64,000 nt of DNA from Saccharothrix saharensis (GCF_006716745.1 NZ_VFPP01000001.1:2232001-2296000); one strand, 5' to 3'; counted from the stretch's first letter, positions 16,900-25,499 are shown. Numbers and translations: made by a program. Notes: generated by a model from the sequence alone, not told the origin.

Positions 16900-17498
16900 T
16901 CCGCGTGGTGCTGGCCGACGACGAGGACCTGATCCGTGGTGCGCTGGCGGCGTTGCTCGCGCTGGAGGACGACATCGAGGTGGTCGCCCAGGCCAGCGAC
17001 GGCGAGGCGGCGGTGGCGGCGGTGCGGGCGCACCGGCCCGACATCGCGGTGTTCGACCTGGAGATGCCCCGGCGCGACGGTGTGCTGGCGGCCGAGGCGG
17101 TGCGCGGGCTGGACGGCGTCGCGGTGGTCATCGTCACCCGGCACGCGCGGCCCGGCGTGCTGCGGCGGGCGTTGAGCGCGGGCGTGCGCGGCTTCGTGCC
17201 CAAGACGACGCCGGCCGCGCAGCTCGCCTCGATCCTGCGGGACGTGCACGCGGGCCGGCGGTACGTGGACTCCGAGATCGCCGCCGCCGCGCTCACCGAG
17301 GGCGCGTGCCCGCTGACCGCGCGCGAGCTGGACGTGCTGCGGTACGCGCTGCGAGGCGGCACGGTGGCGACGATCGCGCGCGAGGCCCACCTGGCGGCGG
17401 GCACCGTGCGCAACTACCTGTCGTCGGCGATGACCAAGCTGGGCGTGCGCACCCGCTACGAGGCCGCCCGGCTCGCCTGGGACGAGGGCTGGATCTGA
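16896..17498 (+). CDS. NarL/LuxR-type response regulator
   Basis: A 200-residue regulator. The receiver domain (1-118) has the acidic pair in LADDEDL, the phospho-acceptor Asp in IAVFDLEMPRRDG and the Lys in FVPKTTPA. The LuxR-type helix-turn-helix (about 132-195) reads PLTARELDVLRYALRG, then TVRNYLSSAMTKLGVRTRYEA. It is partnered with the sensor kinase and probably controls the divergent ABC exporter. Its last 43 bases overlap the convergent ALDH gene. Confidence 0.93.
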   Translation: MIRVVLADDEDLIRGALAALLALEDDIEVVAQASDGEAAVAAVRAHRPDIAVFDLEMPRRDGVLAAEAVRGLDGVAVVIVTRHARPGVLRRALSAGVRGFVPKTTPAAQLASILRDVHAGRRYVDSEIAAAALTEGACPLTARELDVLRYALRGGTVATIAREAHLAAGTVRNYLSSAMTKLGVRTRYEAARLAWDEGWI

Positions 17499-18856
17499 GC
17501 CTGGCCGAGGTGCACGACCTTGACCGTGGTCATCTCGTCCAGCAGCTCCGGGCCGTAGCCGAACCCGGTGCCCGAACCGCGGCGCGGCTGGGCCGCCCCG
17601 CCGGGCGCGCCGCCGAACACCGCGTTGACCTTCACGGTGCCCACCGGCAGCGCCCGCCACGCCTGCTGCGCGTGCGCCATCGACCCGGTCAGCACGGTCG
17701 CGGCCAGGCCGTGCTCGTCCACGCACGCCTCCGCCAGGCCCACCTCGAACGACGGCACCACGCGCACGGGCGCCACCGGGCCGAACGTCTCCTCCCGCAG
17801 CACGCGCATGTCCGGCGTGCAGTGGTCGAGCACGGTCGCCGGGTAGTAGGCGCCCTCGCGGTCCGGGACCTCGCCGCCGACCAGGAGCCGGGCGCCGTCC
17901 GCCACCGCTTCGGCGACGTGCGCGTGCACGTGCCCGCGCATCCGCAGGTCGACCAGCGGCTGCGGGTCGGCGTTCCAGCGGCGTGCCTCCTCGCACAGCG
18001 CGGCCAGGAACTCCCCGGCCACCGCCTCGTGCACGAAGATCCGCTCCACGGACGTGCACAGCTGGCCCGCGTTGGTGAACGCGCCGATCGCCGCCTGCCC
18101 GGCCGCCCACACCGGGTCCACGTCGGCGTCGACCAGCAGCGGGTCGTTGCCGCCGTTCTCCAGCAGCGCCTTCGCGCCGGTCCGGGCGCAGGTGGCCGCG
18201 ATGGAGCGTCCGGTGGCCGTGCCGCCGACGTGCGCGACGACGTCCACGTGGGGTGACGCGGCCAGCGCCGCGCCCACCGAGGCGTCGCCGGTGAGGCTCT
18301 GCAGCACGCCCGGCGGGAAGTGGTCGACCATGAGCTGCGCGAGCAGCACACCGGTGTGCGGGCACCGCTCGCTCGGCTTGTGCACGACGGTGTTGCCGGT
18401 CACCAGGGCCGCTCCGAGCAGGCCGCACGCCACCGCGACCGGGTCGTTCCACGGGGTGAGCGCGACGACCACGCCGCGCGGCTCGGGCAGCATGAAGTCG
18501 GCGGCGTCGTGCGACCCCTGCAACGACCGGCCGCGGTGGACCGGTCCCAGCTCGGCGTACTGCTCCAACGTGGACACACCGGCCAGCACACCGTCGCGCG
18601 CGGACGCGGCCGGGCGGCCGGTCTCGGAGTGCACGGCGTTCGCCAGCTCGGTCGCGTGCTCGCGGATCGCCTGCGCTGCGGCCTTGAGCGCGGCTCCCCG
18701 TTCGGCGGCGGGTGTCGCCGCCCAACCGGGCTGCGCTTCACGCGCGGTGAGCACCGAGCCGGCCACGTCCTCGTCCGTGGCGATGGGCAGCCAGCCGATC
18801 AGCTGACCGTCGACCGGGCTGTGGACGTCGAGTGCGTCGACACGCATGTCCGTCAT
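17456..18856 (-). CDS. Aldehyde dehydrogenase (ALDH superfamily)
   Basis: A 466-residue NAD(P)-dependent aldehyde dehydrogenase resembling succinate-semialdehyde and benzaldehyde dehydrogenases. VALTPWNDPVA is the cofactor motif, NTVVHKPSERCP follows, the general base Glu is in ALLENGGNDP and the catalytic Cys in AGQLCTSVERI; EETFGPVAPVRV lies in the C-terminal part. ATG 18856 is 9 bases after a GGGTAC element. The SigB/SigF-like promoter and neighbouring ChaB, SDR and ADH genes suggest detoxification of aldehydes under stress. Confidence 0.92.
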   Translation of the reverse strand: MTDMRVDALDVHSPVDGQLIGWLPIATDEDVAGSVLTAREAQPGWAATPAAERGAALKAAAQAIREHATELANAVHSETGRPAASARDGVLAGVSTLEQYAELGPVHRGRSLQGSHDAADFMLPEPRGVVVALTPWNDPVAVACGLLGAALVTGNTVVHKPSERCPHTGVLLAQLMVDHFPPGVLQSLTGDASVGAALAASPHVDVVAHVGGTATGRSIAATCARTGAKALLENGGNDPLLVDADVDPVWAAGQAAIGAFTNAGQLCTSVERIFVHEAVAGEFLAALCEEARRWNADPQPLVDLRMRGHVHAHVAEAVADGARLLVGGEVPDREGAYYPATVLDHCTPDMRVLREETFGPVAPVRVVPSFEVGLAEACVDEHGLAATVLTGSMAHAQQAWRALPVGTVKVNAVFGGAPGGAAQPRRGSGTGFGYGPELLDEMTTVKVVHLGQAQIQPSSQASRAAS

Positions 18857-18869
18857 GGCCTCCGGGTAC
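18844..18869 (+). promoter_or_regulatory. Possible SigB/SigF-like promoter of the chaB-like gene
   Basis: GCAT (18844-18847), a 16-base spacer and GGGTAC (18864-18869). The GGGTACCC palindrome is shared with the opposite-strand ALDH promoter. The leader before the ATG at 18918 would be about 42 bases. Confidence 0.45.
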
Positions 18870-18889
18870 CCCCGTGGCCGAGGTGAAAC
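18866..18889 (-). promoter_or_regulatory. SigB/SigF-like promoter of the ALDH gene
   Basis: Minus-strand GTTT (18889-18886), a 14-base spacer and GGGTAC (18871-18866), a full consensus match, then exactly 9 bases to the ATG at 18856. Confidence 0.68.
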
Positions 18890-18917
18890 CCGAGTCGGAG
18901 CCCCGAGGAGGACAGCC

Positions 18918-19313
18918 ATGCCCGGACGTGAGGAGTTGCCGAGCACGATCGCGCGCTCGTCGAAGAAGGCGCAGCGGACGTGGATCAAGGCGCACGACTC
19001 GGCCGTGCAGACCTACGGCGAGGGCCGGCGCTCGCACCGGACCGCGTTCGCCGCGTTGAAGCACTCGTTCGAGAAGGTCGGCGACCACTGGGAGCCCAAG
19101 CAGCAGAAGGGCCCGTCCGACAAGCAGGCCGCGCGCAGCACGCCGAAGCAGGGCAAGACGGCCGGCGGCGTGGACGCCAACGCCAGCAAGCAGCACCTGT
19201 ACGACCTGGCCAAGCGCCTGGACGTGCCCGGCCGGTCGACCATGACCAAGCAGGAGCTGGTCGAGGCGATCGGCAAGGCGAACAACCGCAAGACCGCCAA
19301 GGCCCGGTCGTAG
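18918..19313 (+). CDS. ChaB-like protein with Rho N-terminal (SAP-like) domain
   Basis: A 131-residue basic protein. Residues 1-60 match ChaB (PGREELPSTIARSSKKAQRTWIKAHDSA...FAALKHSFEKVGDHW), a small fold first named beside a cation antiporter. The C-terminal 40 residues (KQHLYDLAKRLDVPGRSTMTKQELVEAI) form a Rho-N/SAP-like helix-extended-helix able to bind nucleic acid. A Lys/Gly/Ser-rich linker joins them. ATG 18918 is preceded by GAGGAGGA. Actinobacteria commonly express such proteins under osmotic or developmental stress, which fits its promoter. Confidence 0.87.
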   Translation: MPGREELPSTIARSSKKAQRTWIKAHDSAVQTYGEGRRSHRTAFAALKHSFEKVGDHWEPKQQKGPSDKQAARSTPKQGKTAGGVDANASKQHLYDLAKRLDVPGRSTMTKQELVEAIGKANNRKTAKARS

Positions 19314-19326
19314 CACCCGACGCCCG

Positions 19327-19356
19327 GGGGGTGCGGCCCGGTCGGACCGCACCCCC
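19327..19356. terminator. Bidirectional hairpin between chaB-like and SDR genes
   Basis: GGGGGTGCGG (19327-19336) pairs perfectly with 19347-19356 across a 10-base loop, between two convergent genes. No U-tract, as usual in actinobacteria. Confidence 0.6.
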
Positions 19357-19363
19357 TGAGCGG

Positions 19364-20185
19364 TCAGGGTTCGAGCCACTCGCGGTCGGTCAGGAGCTGG
19401 CTCGCCTGGGGTCCCATCAAGGTCATGCCGCCGTCCACCACGAACGACGCGCCGGTCACGTAGCCGGCCGCCGGCGTCGCCAGGAACGCCACCACCGACG
19501 CCACCTCGCTCGCGTGCCCCGGACGGCCCAGCGGCACACCCGGCCGCGGCTCGGTGCGCGGGTCGACGTCCTCCTGGCCCGTCATCGGGGTGGAGATCTC
19601 GCCGGGCGCGACCGAGTTCACCGTGATGGCGTGCTCGGCCAGTTCCAGCGCCAGCACCTTGGTCAACGCGCCCAGCCCGGCCTTGGCCGCGCAGTAGGGC
19701 GCCGCACCGACCCTGGGTTGGTGCTCGTGCACCGACGTGATGTTGATGATCCGACCGCCCCGACCGGCCGCGATCATGTGCTTCGCCGCGCGCTGCGCGC
19801 ACAGGAACGCGCCGTCGAGGTCGACCGACAGCACACCGCGCCACGTGTCGAAGTCCATGTCCACGGCCTTCTGCGCGGACCCGGTGCCGGCGCAGTTCAC
19901 CAGCACGTCGACGCCGCCCAGCTCGGCCGCGAGGTCGTCGACCGCGGACGCGGCGGTGGGCAGGTCGGTCAGGTCGAGCTGCCGCACGACCGCCCGCACG
20001 CCCTGCCCGCGGACCTCCCGCGCGGTGGCCTCGGCGCCGTCGGCGTCGGAGTGGTAGGTGATGCCGACGTCCACACCGCCGCCCGCCAGGGCGACCGCGA
20101 TGGCCTTGCCGATGCCGGAGTCCGACCCGGTCACGATCGCGCGCGTCGGCGCGCCCGCCCGGTCCTGGGGTAGTGGTGCGCTCAT
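19364..20185 (-). CDS. Short-chain dehydrogenase/reductase
   Basis: A 273-residue classical SDR. TGSDSGIGKA is the cofactor motif, NCAGTGS follows, NITSVHEHQPR supplies the catalytic Ser and YCAAKAG the Tyr and Lys. The C-terminus (GYVTGASFVVDGGMTL) is typical of 3-oxoacyl reductase or glucose dehydrogenase-like members. ATG 20185 lies 9 bases after GGGTAC. The substrate is unknown; it is divergent from a zinc alcohol dehydrogenase. Confidence 0.9.
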   Translation of the reverse strand: MSAPLPQDRAGAPTRAIVTGSDSGIGKAIAVALAGGGVDVGITYHSDADGAEATAREVRGQGVRAVVRQLDLTDLPTAASAVDDLAAELGGVDVLVNCAGTGSAQKAVDMDFDTWRGVLSVDLDGAFLCAQRAAKHMIAAGRGGRIINITSVHEHQPRVGAAPYCAAKAGLGALTKVLALELAEHAITVNSVAPGEISTPMTGQEDVDPRTEPRPGVPLGRPGHASEVASVVAFLATPAAGYVTGASFVVDGGMTLMGPQASQLLTDREWLEP

Positions 20186-20194
20186 GGGCTGCGG

Positions 20195-20219
20195 GTACCC
20201 GGGCCGGTGTTTGCCACAC
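20195..20219 (-). promoter_or_regulatory. SigB/SigF-like promoter of the SDR gene
   Basis: Minus-strand GTGT (20219-20216), a 15-base spacer and GGGTAC (20200-20195), then 9 bases to the ATG at 20185. Confidence 0.62.
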
Positions 20220-20233
20220 GCCGTGCCGGGAAC
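20209..20233 (+). promoter_or_regulatory. SigB/SigF-like promoter of the zinc alcohol dehydrogenase gene
   Basis: GTTT (20209-20212), a 15-base spacer and GGGAAC (20228-20233). Transcription would start near 20240, giving a leader with GGGAGGAGC before the ATG at 20270. Confidence 0.5.
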
Positions 20234-20269
20234 GCTCCGGTCAGTTCCACAACGGCGGGAGGAGCACCG

Positions 20270-21442
20270 ATGAAGGCCGTCACCTGGCACGGCAAGCGGG
20301 ACGTTCGGGTGGACACCGTGCCGGACCCCGTCCTCAAGGAGCCGAGCGACATCATCGTCCGCATCACGTCCACCGGGCTGTGCGGTTCCGACCTGCACCT
20401 GTACGAGGTGATGGGTCCGTTCATCGACGAGGGCGACATCCTCGGGCACGAGCCGATGGGCGTGGTGGAGGAGGTCGGGGCGGAGGTCACGGCGGTCCAG
20501 CCCGGCGACCGGGTCGTGGTGCCGTTCAACATCTCGTGCGGCACCTGCTTCATGTGCGATCGCGGCCTCCAGTCGCAGTGCGAGACGACCCAGGTGCGCG
20601 AGCAGGGCTCGGGCGCGGCGCTGTTCGGCTACACCAAGCTGTACGGCCAGGTACCCGGCGCGCAGGCCGAGTACCTGCGCGTGCCGTTCGGCAACACGTT
20701 GCCGATCAAGGTTCCGGAGGGCCCGGCGGACGACCGGTTCGTGTACCTGTCCGACGTGCTGCCCACGGCGTGGCAGGCGGTGGAGTACGCGGGCACGCGG
20801 GACAGCCTGGTCGTGCTCGGGCTCGGGCCGATCGGCGACATGGCTACGCGCATCGCGCAGCACCGGGGTGTCGAGACGGTGATCGGGGTCGACCTGGTGC
20901 CCGAGCGCATGGCGCGGGCGCGCGGCAACGGCGTGACCGTGCTGAACGCGCGGGACAAGCACCTCGTGGACCACATCCGTGAGCTCACCGGCGGTCGCGG
21001 GCCGGAGGCCGTGATCGACGCGGTGGGCATGGAGGCGCACGGCGCGCCGGTCGCGAAGCTCGCCCACCAGGCCGTCGGCCTGCTCCCGGACGCCATCGCG
21101 GCGCCGTTCATGCGGAATGCGGGGGTGGACCGGCTGCACGCGCTGCGGTTGGCGATCGAGATCGTGCGGCGCGGCGGCACCATCTCGATCTCCGGCGTGT
21201 ACGGCGGGATGGCCGACCCGATGCCGATGCTGACCCTGTTCGACAAGCAGGTGCAGTTGCGCATGGGCCAGGCCAACGTGTGGCGCTGGGTGCCGGAGAT
21301 CCTGCCGCTGCTCACCGACGACGACCCGCTCGGCGTCGACTCCTTCGCCACCCACCACATGCCGCTCGACCAGGCGCCGCACGCCTACGAGATCTTCCAG
21401 CGCAAGCAGGACAACGCGGTCAAGGTGCTGCTGCGCCCGTGA
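20270..21442 (+). CDS. Zinc-dependent alcohol dehydrogenase (MDR family)
   Basis: A 390-residue medium-chain dehydrogenase of the glutathione-independent formaldehyde dehydrogenase type. Catalytic zinc ligands are the Cys of GLCGSDLH and the His-Glu of GHEPMG; structural zinc Cys residues lie in NISCGTCFMCDRGLQSQC. The cofactor fold has VVLGLGPIGDMATRIAQ and GVDLVPERM. The start is set by GGGAGGAGC five bases before the ATG. Next to an ALDH and an SDR, it suggests alcohol/aldehyde turnover under stress. Confidence 0.93.
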   Translation: MKAVTWHGKRDVRVDTVPDPVLKEPSDIIVRITSTGLCGSDLHLYEVMGPFIDEGDILGHEPMGVVEEVGAEVTAVQPGDRVVVPFNISCGTCFMCDRGLQSQCETTQVREQGSGAALFGYTKLYGQVPGAQAEYLRVPFGNTLPIKVPEGPADDRFVYLSDVLPTAWQAVEYAGTRDSLVVLGLGPIGDMATRIAQHRGVETVIGVDLVPERMARARGNGVTVLNARDKHLVDHIRELTGGRGPEAVIDAVGMEAHGAPVAKLAHQAVGLLPDAIAAPFMRNAGVDRLHALRLAIEIVRRGGTISISGVYGGMADPMPMLTLFDKQVQLRMGQANVWRWVPEILPLLTDDDPLGVDSFATHHMPLDQAPHAYEIFQRKQDNAVKVLLRP

Positions 21443-21459
21443 GGGGTTACCGTCCTGTG

Positions 21460-21828
21460 ATGATCCGCTTCCGGTGGTGTGCCGCCGTGGCGTTGCCGGC
21501 GGTCCTGGTGCTGGGTGGCTGCGGCACGGGTTCGGACGACCTGGTCCGGCGGGCGGCGGAGGAGTTCACCGCGGCGGTGTCCTCGGGCGACTCCGACCGG
21601 GCGTGCGGCCTGCTCACCGAGAAGGCCCGCGAGGACGTGGAGTGCTCGTCGCTGGACGTTCCGGGTGGGACGGTCCGGTCGGTGGAGGTCTGGGGTGACG
21701 CGGCGATCGTCCGCACCTCCGCCGACGTGCTGTTCCTGCGGGACGTGACGTCGGGGTGGCGGGTGGCCGGCGCGGGCTGCGAGTCGCGGGGCGAGCGGCC
21801 GTACCGGTGCGAGGTGGGTGGGCCGTGA
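21460..21828 (+). CDS. Small secreted lipoprotein
   Basis: A 122-residue protein with a lipoprotein signal peptide (FRWCAAVALPAVLVLGGC, acylated Cys near residue 21). The mature part (DLVRRAAEEFTAAVSSGDSDRACGLL) resembles the start of an NTF2/SnoaL-like domain of small actinobacterial lipoproteins and contains three further Cys, possibly forming disulfides. It overlaps by GTGA the next, very small gene and is the first of a three-gene set. No function is known. An in-frame GTG one codon upstream is an alternative start. Confidence 0.75.
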   Translation: MIRFRWCAAVALPAVLVLGGCGTGSDDLVRRAAEEFTAAVSSGDSDRACGLLTEKAREDVECSSLDVPGGTVRSVEVWGDAAIVRTSADVLFLRDVTSGWRVAGAGCESRGERPYRCEVGGP

Positions 21829-21914
21829 CGCAGCGGGGCATGTTCTACGCGTACCTGCTGGGCGTGCTGGCGTTGTTGGTGTGCTTCAGCGTCATCGGGT
21901 TGGTGGGGCTGTGA
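21825..21914 (+). CDS. 29-residue single-span membrane peptide
   Basis: GTG 21825 overlaps the lipoprotein stop codon and TGA 21912-21914 overlaps the start of the DUF6766 gene, so this tiny frame is held between two coupled genes. It reads MTQRGMFYAYLLGVLALLVC and ends in a hydrophobic tail: one transmembrane helix over nearly its whole length. The double 4-base overlap is the main evidence that it is translated. It may be a small partner of the downstream membrane protein. Confidence 0.6.
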   Translation: MTQRGMFYAYLLGVLALLVCFSVIGLVGL

Positions 21915-22585
21915 AGAGGTTCCTGCGGGACAACGGGTTGGGGCTGGCGTTCGGACTGCTGTTCCTGGCCTCGCTGATCGGCCAGGCGTTCGCGGGCAAC
22001 GCCGACCTCAACGACCACCGGTTGGCCGACGGCGGCGACCCGATCGGTTTCTGGCAGTACGTGGCGTCGTCGGACTTCGCGGTGGACGTGGCGGAGAACT
22101 GGCAGTCCGAGTACCTCCAGTTCTTCCTGTTCATCTTCGCCACGGTGTGGTTGATGCAGAAGGGGTCCACCGAGTCGAAGACCGCCGAGCGGTTGGGCGC
22201 GGAGTCCGACGAGGACCAACTGCTCGGCGCGCACCTGGAGGAGCAGTCGCCGCCGTGGGCGAAGGCCGGTGGTTGGCGCACCAAGCTGTACTCGAACTCG
22301 CTCGGCCTGGTCATGCTCGGGCTGTTCGTCGGCTCCTGGCTGACCCAGTCGATCGCCGGGCGCAGCAAGTACAACAACGACCGGTTGAACGCGTTCCAGG
22401 ACCCGGTGTCCTGGTGGGACTACGTGCTGTCGCCCGACTTCTGGAACCGCTCGCTGCAGAACTGGCAGTCGGAGTTCCTGGCCATCGGGTCGATGGTGGT
22501 GCTGAGCGTCTACCTGCGCCAGCGCGGCTCGTCGCAGTCCAAGCCGGTGGGCGCGCCGCACGACTCGACCGACGAGTCCGGGTGA
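21911..22585 (+). CDS. DUF6766-type membrane protein with internal duplication
   Basis: A 224-residue protein made of two similar ~95-residue halves. Each has a transmembrane helix (GLLFLASLIGQAFAG; LGLFVGSWLTQSIAG), an aromatic soluble loop (WQYVASSDF with ENWQSEYLQ; WDYVLSPDF with QNWQSEFLA), a second helix (FFLFIFATVWLMQKGS; GSMVVLSVYLRQRGS) and a Ser/Lys-rich end. Four helices in total. The family is frequent in actinobacteria and has no known function. The GTG start overlaps the micro-peptide stop. Confidence 0.8.
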   Translation: MKRFLRDNGLGLAFGLLFLASLIGQAFAGNADLNDHRLADGGDPIGFWQYVASSDFAVDVAENWQSEYLQFFLFIFATVWLMQKGSTESKTAERLGAESDEDQLLGAHLEEQSPPWAKAGGWRTKLYSNSLGLVMLGLFVGSWLTQSIAGRSKYNNDRLNAFQDPVSWWDYVLSPDFWNRSLQNWQSEFLAIGSMVVLSVYLRQRGSSQSKPVGAPHDSTDESG

Positions 22586-22593
22586 CCGCCGGT

Positions 22594-22626
22594 TCGCGGC
22601 CGGTCCCGACTCGGGACCGGCCGCGA
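22594..22626. terminator. Strong bidirectional terminator hairpin
   Basis: A perfect 16-base inverted repeat (22594-22609 with 22611-22626) lies between the convergent DUF6766 and HelD genes. Confidence 0.75.
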
Positions 22627-22631
22627 GCCCG

Positions 22632-24815
22632 TCACGCCGTCGCGGGCGCGCCGACCGCCACCAACCCGCGCAGCGCGGGCGGCAACGGGCCCTGGTGCAC
22701 GACGCCGAGGCGTTGCGTGGCCCGGGTGAGCGCGACGTAGAGCTCGGCCCAGCCGCGCGGGCCGTCGGCCAGGATGTGCTCCGGTTCCACGACCAGCACG
22801 GCGTCGAACTCCAGCCCCTTGGTCTCCGACGCGGGCACCGCGCCGGGCACGCCGGGTGGCCCGATCACCACGCTGGTGCCCTCCCGGTCGGCCTCGGCCC
22901 GGACGAACTCCGCCACGGCGGCGGCCAGCTCGTCCCCGCCGACCTGCCGGGACCACGGCTGGACGCCGCACGCGCGCACCGACTCCGGCGGCGTCACGTC
23001 GGGCGCGAACTCGGCGAGCACCGCGGCGGCGACGGCCATGATCTCCGCCGGGGTGCGGTAGTTGACCGTCAACGACCGGTAGGCCCAGCGGCCGGGCGCG
23101 TACGGCTCCAGCATCGCGCCCCACGACGTCGCACCGGCCGGCGAGCGGCGTTGCGCGAGGTCGCCGACCACGGTGAACGACCGACCGGGACAGCGCCGCA
23201 CCAGGACCCGCCAGTCCATTTCGGACAGCTCCTGCGCCTCGTCCACCACGACGTGCCGGTAGGTCCAGTCGCGGTCCGCGGAAGCGCGTTCCACCAGTTC
23301 GCGGGTGTCGCGCTCCAGCACGCGGTCGGCCAGGTCCTCGGCGTAGAGCAGGTCGGTGGCGAACAGGTGGTCCTCGTCGTCCATCGAGTCCTGCCTCCCG
23401 ACGAGGCTGTCCAGCACCTCGGCGGCGTACCGCGTCTCCGCCTGCCGCCGGCGCTCGGCGGCCCGGTCGTCGGACTTGTCGCGACCGAGCAGGTCGACCA
23501 GCTCGTCCAGCAGCGGCACGTCCGACACGGTCCAGGCGTCGCCGTCGGCGCGCCACAGCGCCTGGTCGGCACCGGCCGCCCGCAACCGCTCCGGTGACGC
23601 GTAGAGCGCGGACAGCAGCGATTCCGGCGTCAGGACCGGCCACAGCTCGTCCAGCGCGGCGGTGAAGGCCTCGTCCTCGGCGAGCTCCTTGACCAGGTCC
23701 GCCCGCAGGCGCTCCCACGACTCGCGGTCGGACCGGGTCAGCCAGTCCTTGCCGATCCGGGCGATCGCGCGTTCCGTGAGCACGTAGGTGACGATCTCGG
23801 CGAACACCGCGCGAGCCTCGTTGTGCGGCAGCCCGCTGGTGCGCGCCTCCTCCCGGGCCCACCGCGCGGTCTCGGCGTCGATCCGCCCGCGGACGCCGCC
23901 CAGCTCGACCACCAGCGGCTCCTCCGGCAGCCGCTGCCGGTCCGCCACCGCCGCCGCGAGCACGTCCAGGATCTTCAGCGAGCCCTTGAGCCGCGCGGCC
24001 TCCGGTGCGTCCTCGGCGGTGACGCGCAGGCCGGGCACGAGGTCGCCGGGCGTCATGAAGACCACGTCGGACTCGCCCAGCGACGGCAGGACGCGGCCGA
24101 TGTGGTTCAGGAACGCCGGGTTGGGCCCGACGACCAGCACACCGTGCCGTTCCATCCGCTCGCGCCGCGTGTAGAGCAGGTAAGCCACCCGGTGCAGCGC
24201 CACCACGGTCTTCCCGGTGCCCGGACCGCCCTCGATCACCAGCACGCCGGGGTGGTCGAGCCGGATGATCTCGTCCTGCTCGGCCTGGATCGTCGCCACG
24301 ATGTCGCGCATGCCCTCGCCGCGCGGCGCGTTGACCGCCGCGAGCAGCGCCGCGTCCCCGCGCTCCGCGCCGTCCGGGCGGCCGAGCACCTCGTCGGTGA
24401 AGTCGAGCACCTCGCGGCGGCGGGTGTGGAACTGGCGGCGACGGCGCATGCCCTCCGGGTTGGCCGCGGTGGCGACGTAGAACGGGCGCGACGCGGGCGC
24501 ACGCCAGTCGAGCAGCACCGGTTCGTACTCGTCGTCCTCGTCGAACAGGCCGATCCGCCCGATGTAGGAGCGCTCCCCCGACACGGCGTCCAACCGGCCG
24601 AAGCACAGCCCGTTGTCCGCCACGGCCAGCCGCTTCACCTCCTTGGCCAGCGCGCGCACCTCGTCGTCCCGCTCCAGCGCGGTGCCGCCGGTGCCCAGCA
24701 GCGCCGCGTCGTACCGCTCCTTCACGCGCGCCCGTTCGGCGTCGAGCCTCCGGTGGAGGTCCGCCACGTAGCAGCGCTCGGAACGCAGTTCTCCGTCATA
24801 ACCCTGAGTGGACAC
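22632..24815 (-). CDS. HelD-like UvrD-family helicase
   Basis: A 727-residue superfamily 1 helicase. The N-terminal ~100 residues form the coiled-coil arm (RCYVADLHRRLDAERARVKERYDAA); Walker A is EGGPGTGKTVVALHR near residue 205, YLLYTRRERM follows, Walker B/motif II is VVDEAQELSEMDW, motif III VVGDLAQR, motif V SETKGLEFDAVLVVEP and motif VI YVALTRATQRLGVVH. HelD proteins bind RNA polymerase and free stalled enzyme; members of this group can also affect rifamycin tolerance (family knowledge). GTG 24815 follows a GGGGG stretch; no hallmark residues are lost. Confidence 0.9.
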   Translation of the reverse strand: MSTQGYDGELRSERCYVADLHRRLDAERARVKERYDAALLGTGGTALERDDEVRALAKEVKRLAVADNGLCFGRLDAVSGERSYIGRIGLFDEDDEYEPVLLDWRAPASRPFYVATAANPEGMRRRRQFHTRRREVLDFTDEVLGRPDGAERGDAALLAAVNAPRGEGMRDIVATIQAEQDEIIRLDHPGVLVIEGGPGTGKTVVALHRVAYLLYTRRERMERHGVLVVGPNPAFLNHIGRVLPSLGESDVVFMTPGDLVPGLRVTAEDAPEAARLKGSLKILDVLAAAVADRQRLPEEPLVVELGGVRGRIDAETARWAREEARTSGLPHNEARAVFAEIVTYVLTERAIARIGKDWLTRSDRESWERLRADLVKELAEDEAFTAALDELWPVLTPESLLSALYASPERLRAAGADQALWRADGDAWTVSDVPLLDELVDLLGRDKSDDRAAERRRQAETRYAAEVLDSLVGRQDSMDDEDHLFATDLLYAEDLADRVLERDTRELVERASADRDWTYRHVVVDEAQELSEMDWRVLVRRCPGRSFTVVGDLAQRRSPAGATSWGAMLEPYAPGRWAYRSLTVNYRTPAEIMAVAAAVLAEFAPDVTPPESVRACGVQPWSRQVGGDELAAAVAEFVRAEADREGTSVVIGPPGVPGAVPASETKGLEFDAVLVVEPEHILADGPRGWAELYVALTRATQRLGVVHQGPLPPALRGLVAVGAPATA

Positions 24816-24870
24816 GTGCCCCCGGTTTCCGCAGGTCCTGGCCTTGGCCGTGGCATTCTGCGGCATCACC

Positions 24871-24887
24871 GGGGGCTTGCCGCAAGC
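24871..24887. terminator. Hairpin upstream of the HelD gene
   Basis: GGGCTTG pairs with CAAGCCC across a 3-base loop, with further G-rich flanks. It lies between the DUF6328 gene (minus, stop at 24964) and the HelD start (24815) and probably ends the DUF6328 transcript. Confidence 0.5.
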
Positions 24888-24963
24888 CCGGGGGTGCGCT
24901 ATAAGTTGAAGGTGGCGGGAGAACGCCGTGCGCTTCCTCCGCCGAATGTCGCGGGAAACCCGC

Positions 24964-25464
24964 TCACTCGATGCGGTCCTCGTCGTCCTCGTCACCGTCC
25001 GTGACGGTGTCCCGCCTGCGCTCGTACCACGGCCAGGCGAACCACAGCGTGCCGAACACCAGCGCAGCGAACACGCCCATCACGATCGCGATCCAGCCAC
25101 CGACGATCACCTCGCCGAGCATGAGGATCGTGCCGGTCATGGCCAGGGCCAGGCACACCAGCCCGGCGATCGCGAAGCGGTTGGCGATCTCGATCACGTC
25201 CTCGCGCCTGCCGCGGCGGAAGAGCAGCCGGTGCCAGGGCGCGGGCGCGGTGAGCAGCGCCACGGCCCCACCGGCGAACAGGATGGTGATCAGATGGGTC
25301 GCGCGGATGTAGGCATCGGCCGACGCGTAGCGCTCCGTGAAGACGATCGACAACAGGAAGCCGAACAGGATCTGCACGCCCGCCTGCGCCACGCGCAGCT
25401 CCTGCAACAGCTCGTTGAGGTTGCGGGCCAACCGTCGTTGGTGGGACTCCTCAGCCTGACTCAC
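24964..25464 (-). CDS. DUF6328-type membrane protein
   Basis: A 166-residue protein with a polar N-terminal helix (SHQRRLARNLNELLQELRVAQAGVQILFGF), four transmembrane segments (about 33-52, 65-83, 102-122, 128-147) and an acidic tail. It fits the DUF6328 family of actinobacterial membrane proteins of unknown function. GTG 25464 is preferred over GTG 25473 because GGGTAA then lies exactly 9 bases upstream, as in eight other genes here. Confidence 0.8.
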   Translation of the reverse strand: MSQAEESHQRRLARNLNELLQELRVAQAGVQILFGFLLSIVFTERYASADAYIRATHLITILFAGGAVALLTAPAPWHRLLFRRGRREDVIEIANRFAIAGLVCLALAMTGTILMLGEVIVGGWIAIVMGVFAALVFGTLWFAWPWYERRRDTVTDGDEDDEDRIE

Positions 25465-25473
25465 CGCCACCAC

Positions 25474-25499
25474 TTACCCAAAAGGGGGATTTCTTAATC
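25474..25499 (-). promoter_or_regulatory. SigB/SigF-like promoter of the DUF6328 gene
   Basis: Minus-strand GATT (25499-25496), a 16-base spacer and GGGTAA (25479-25474), then 9 bases to GTG 25464. Confidence 0.55.
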
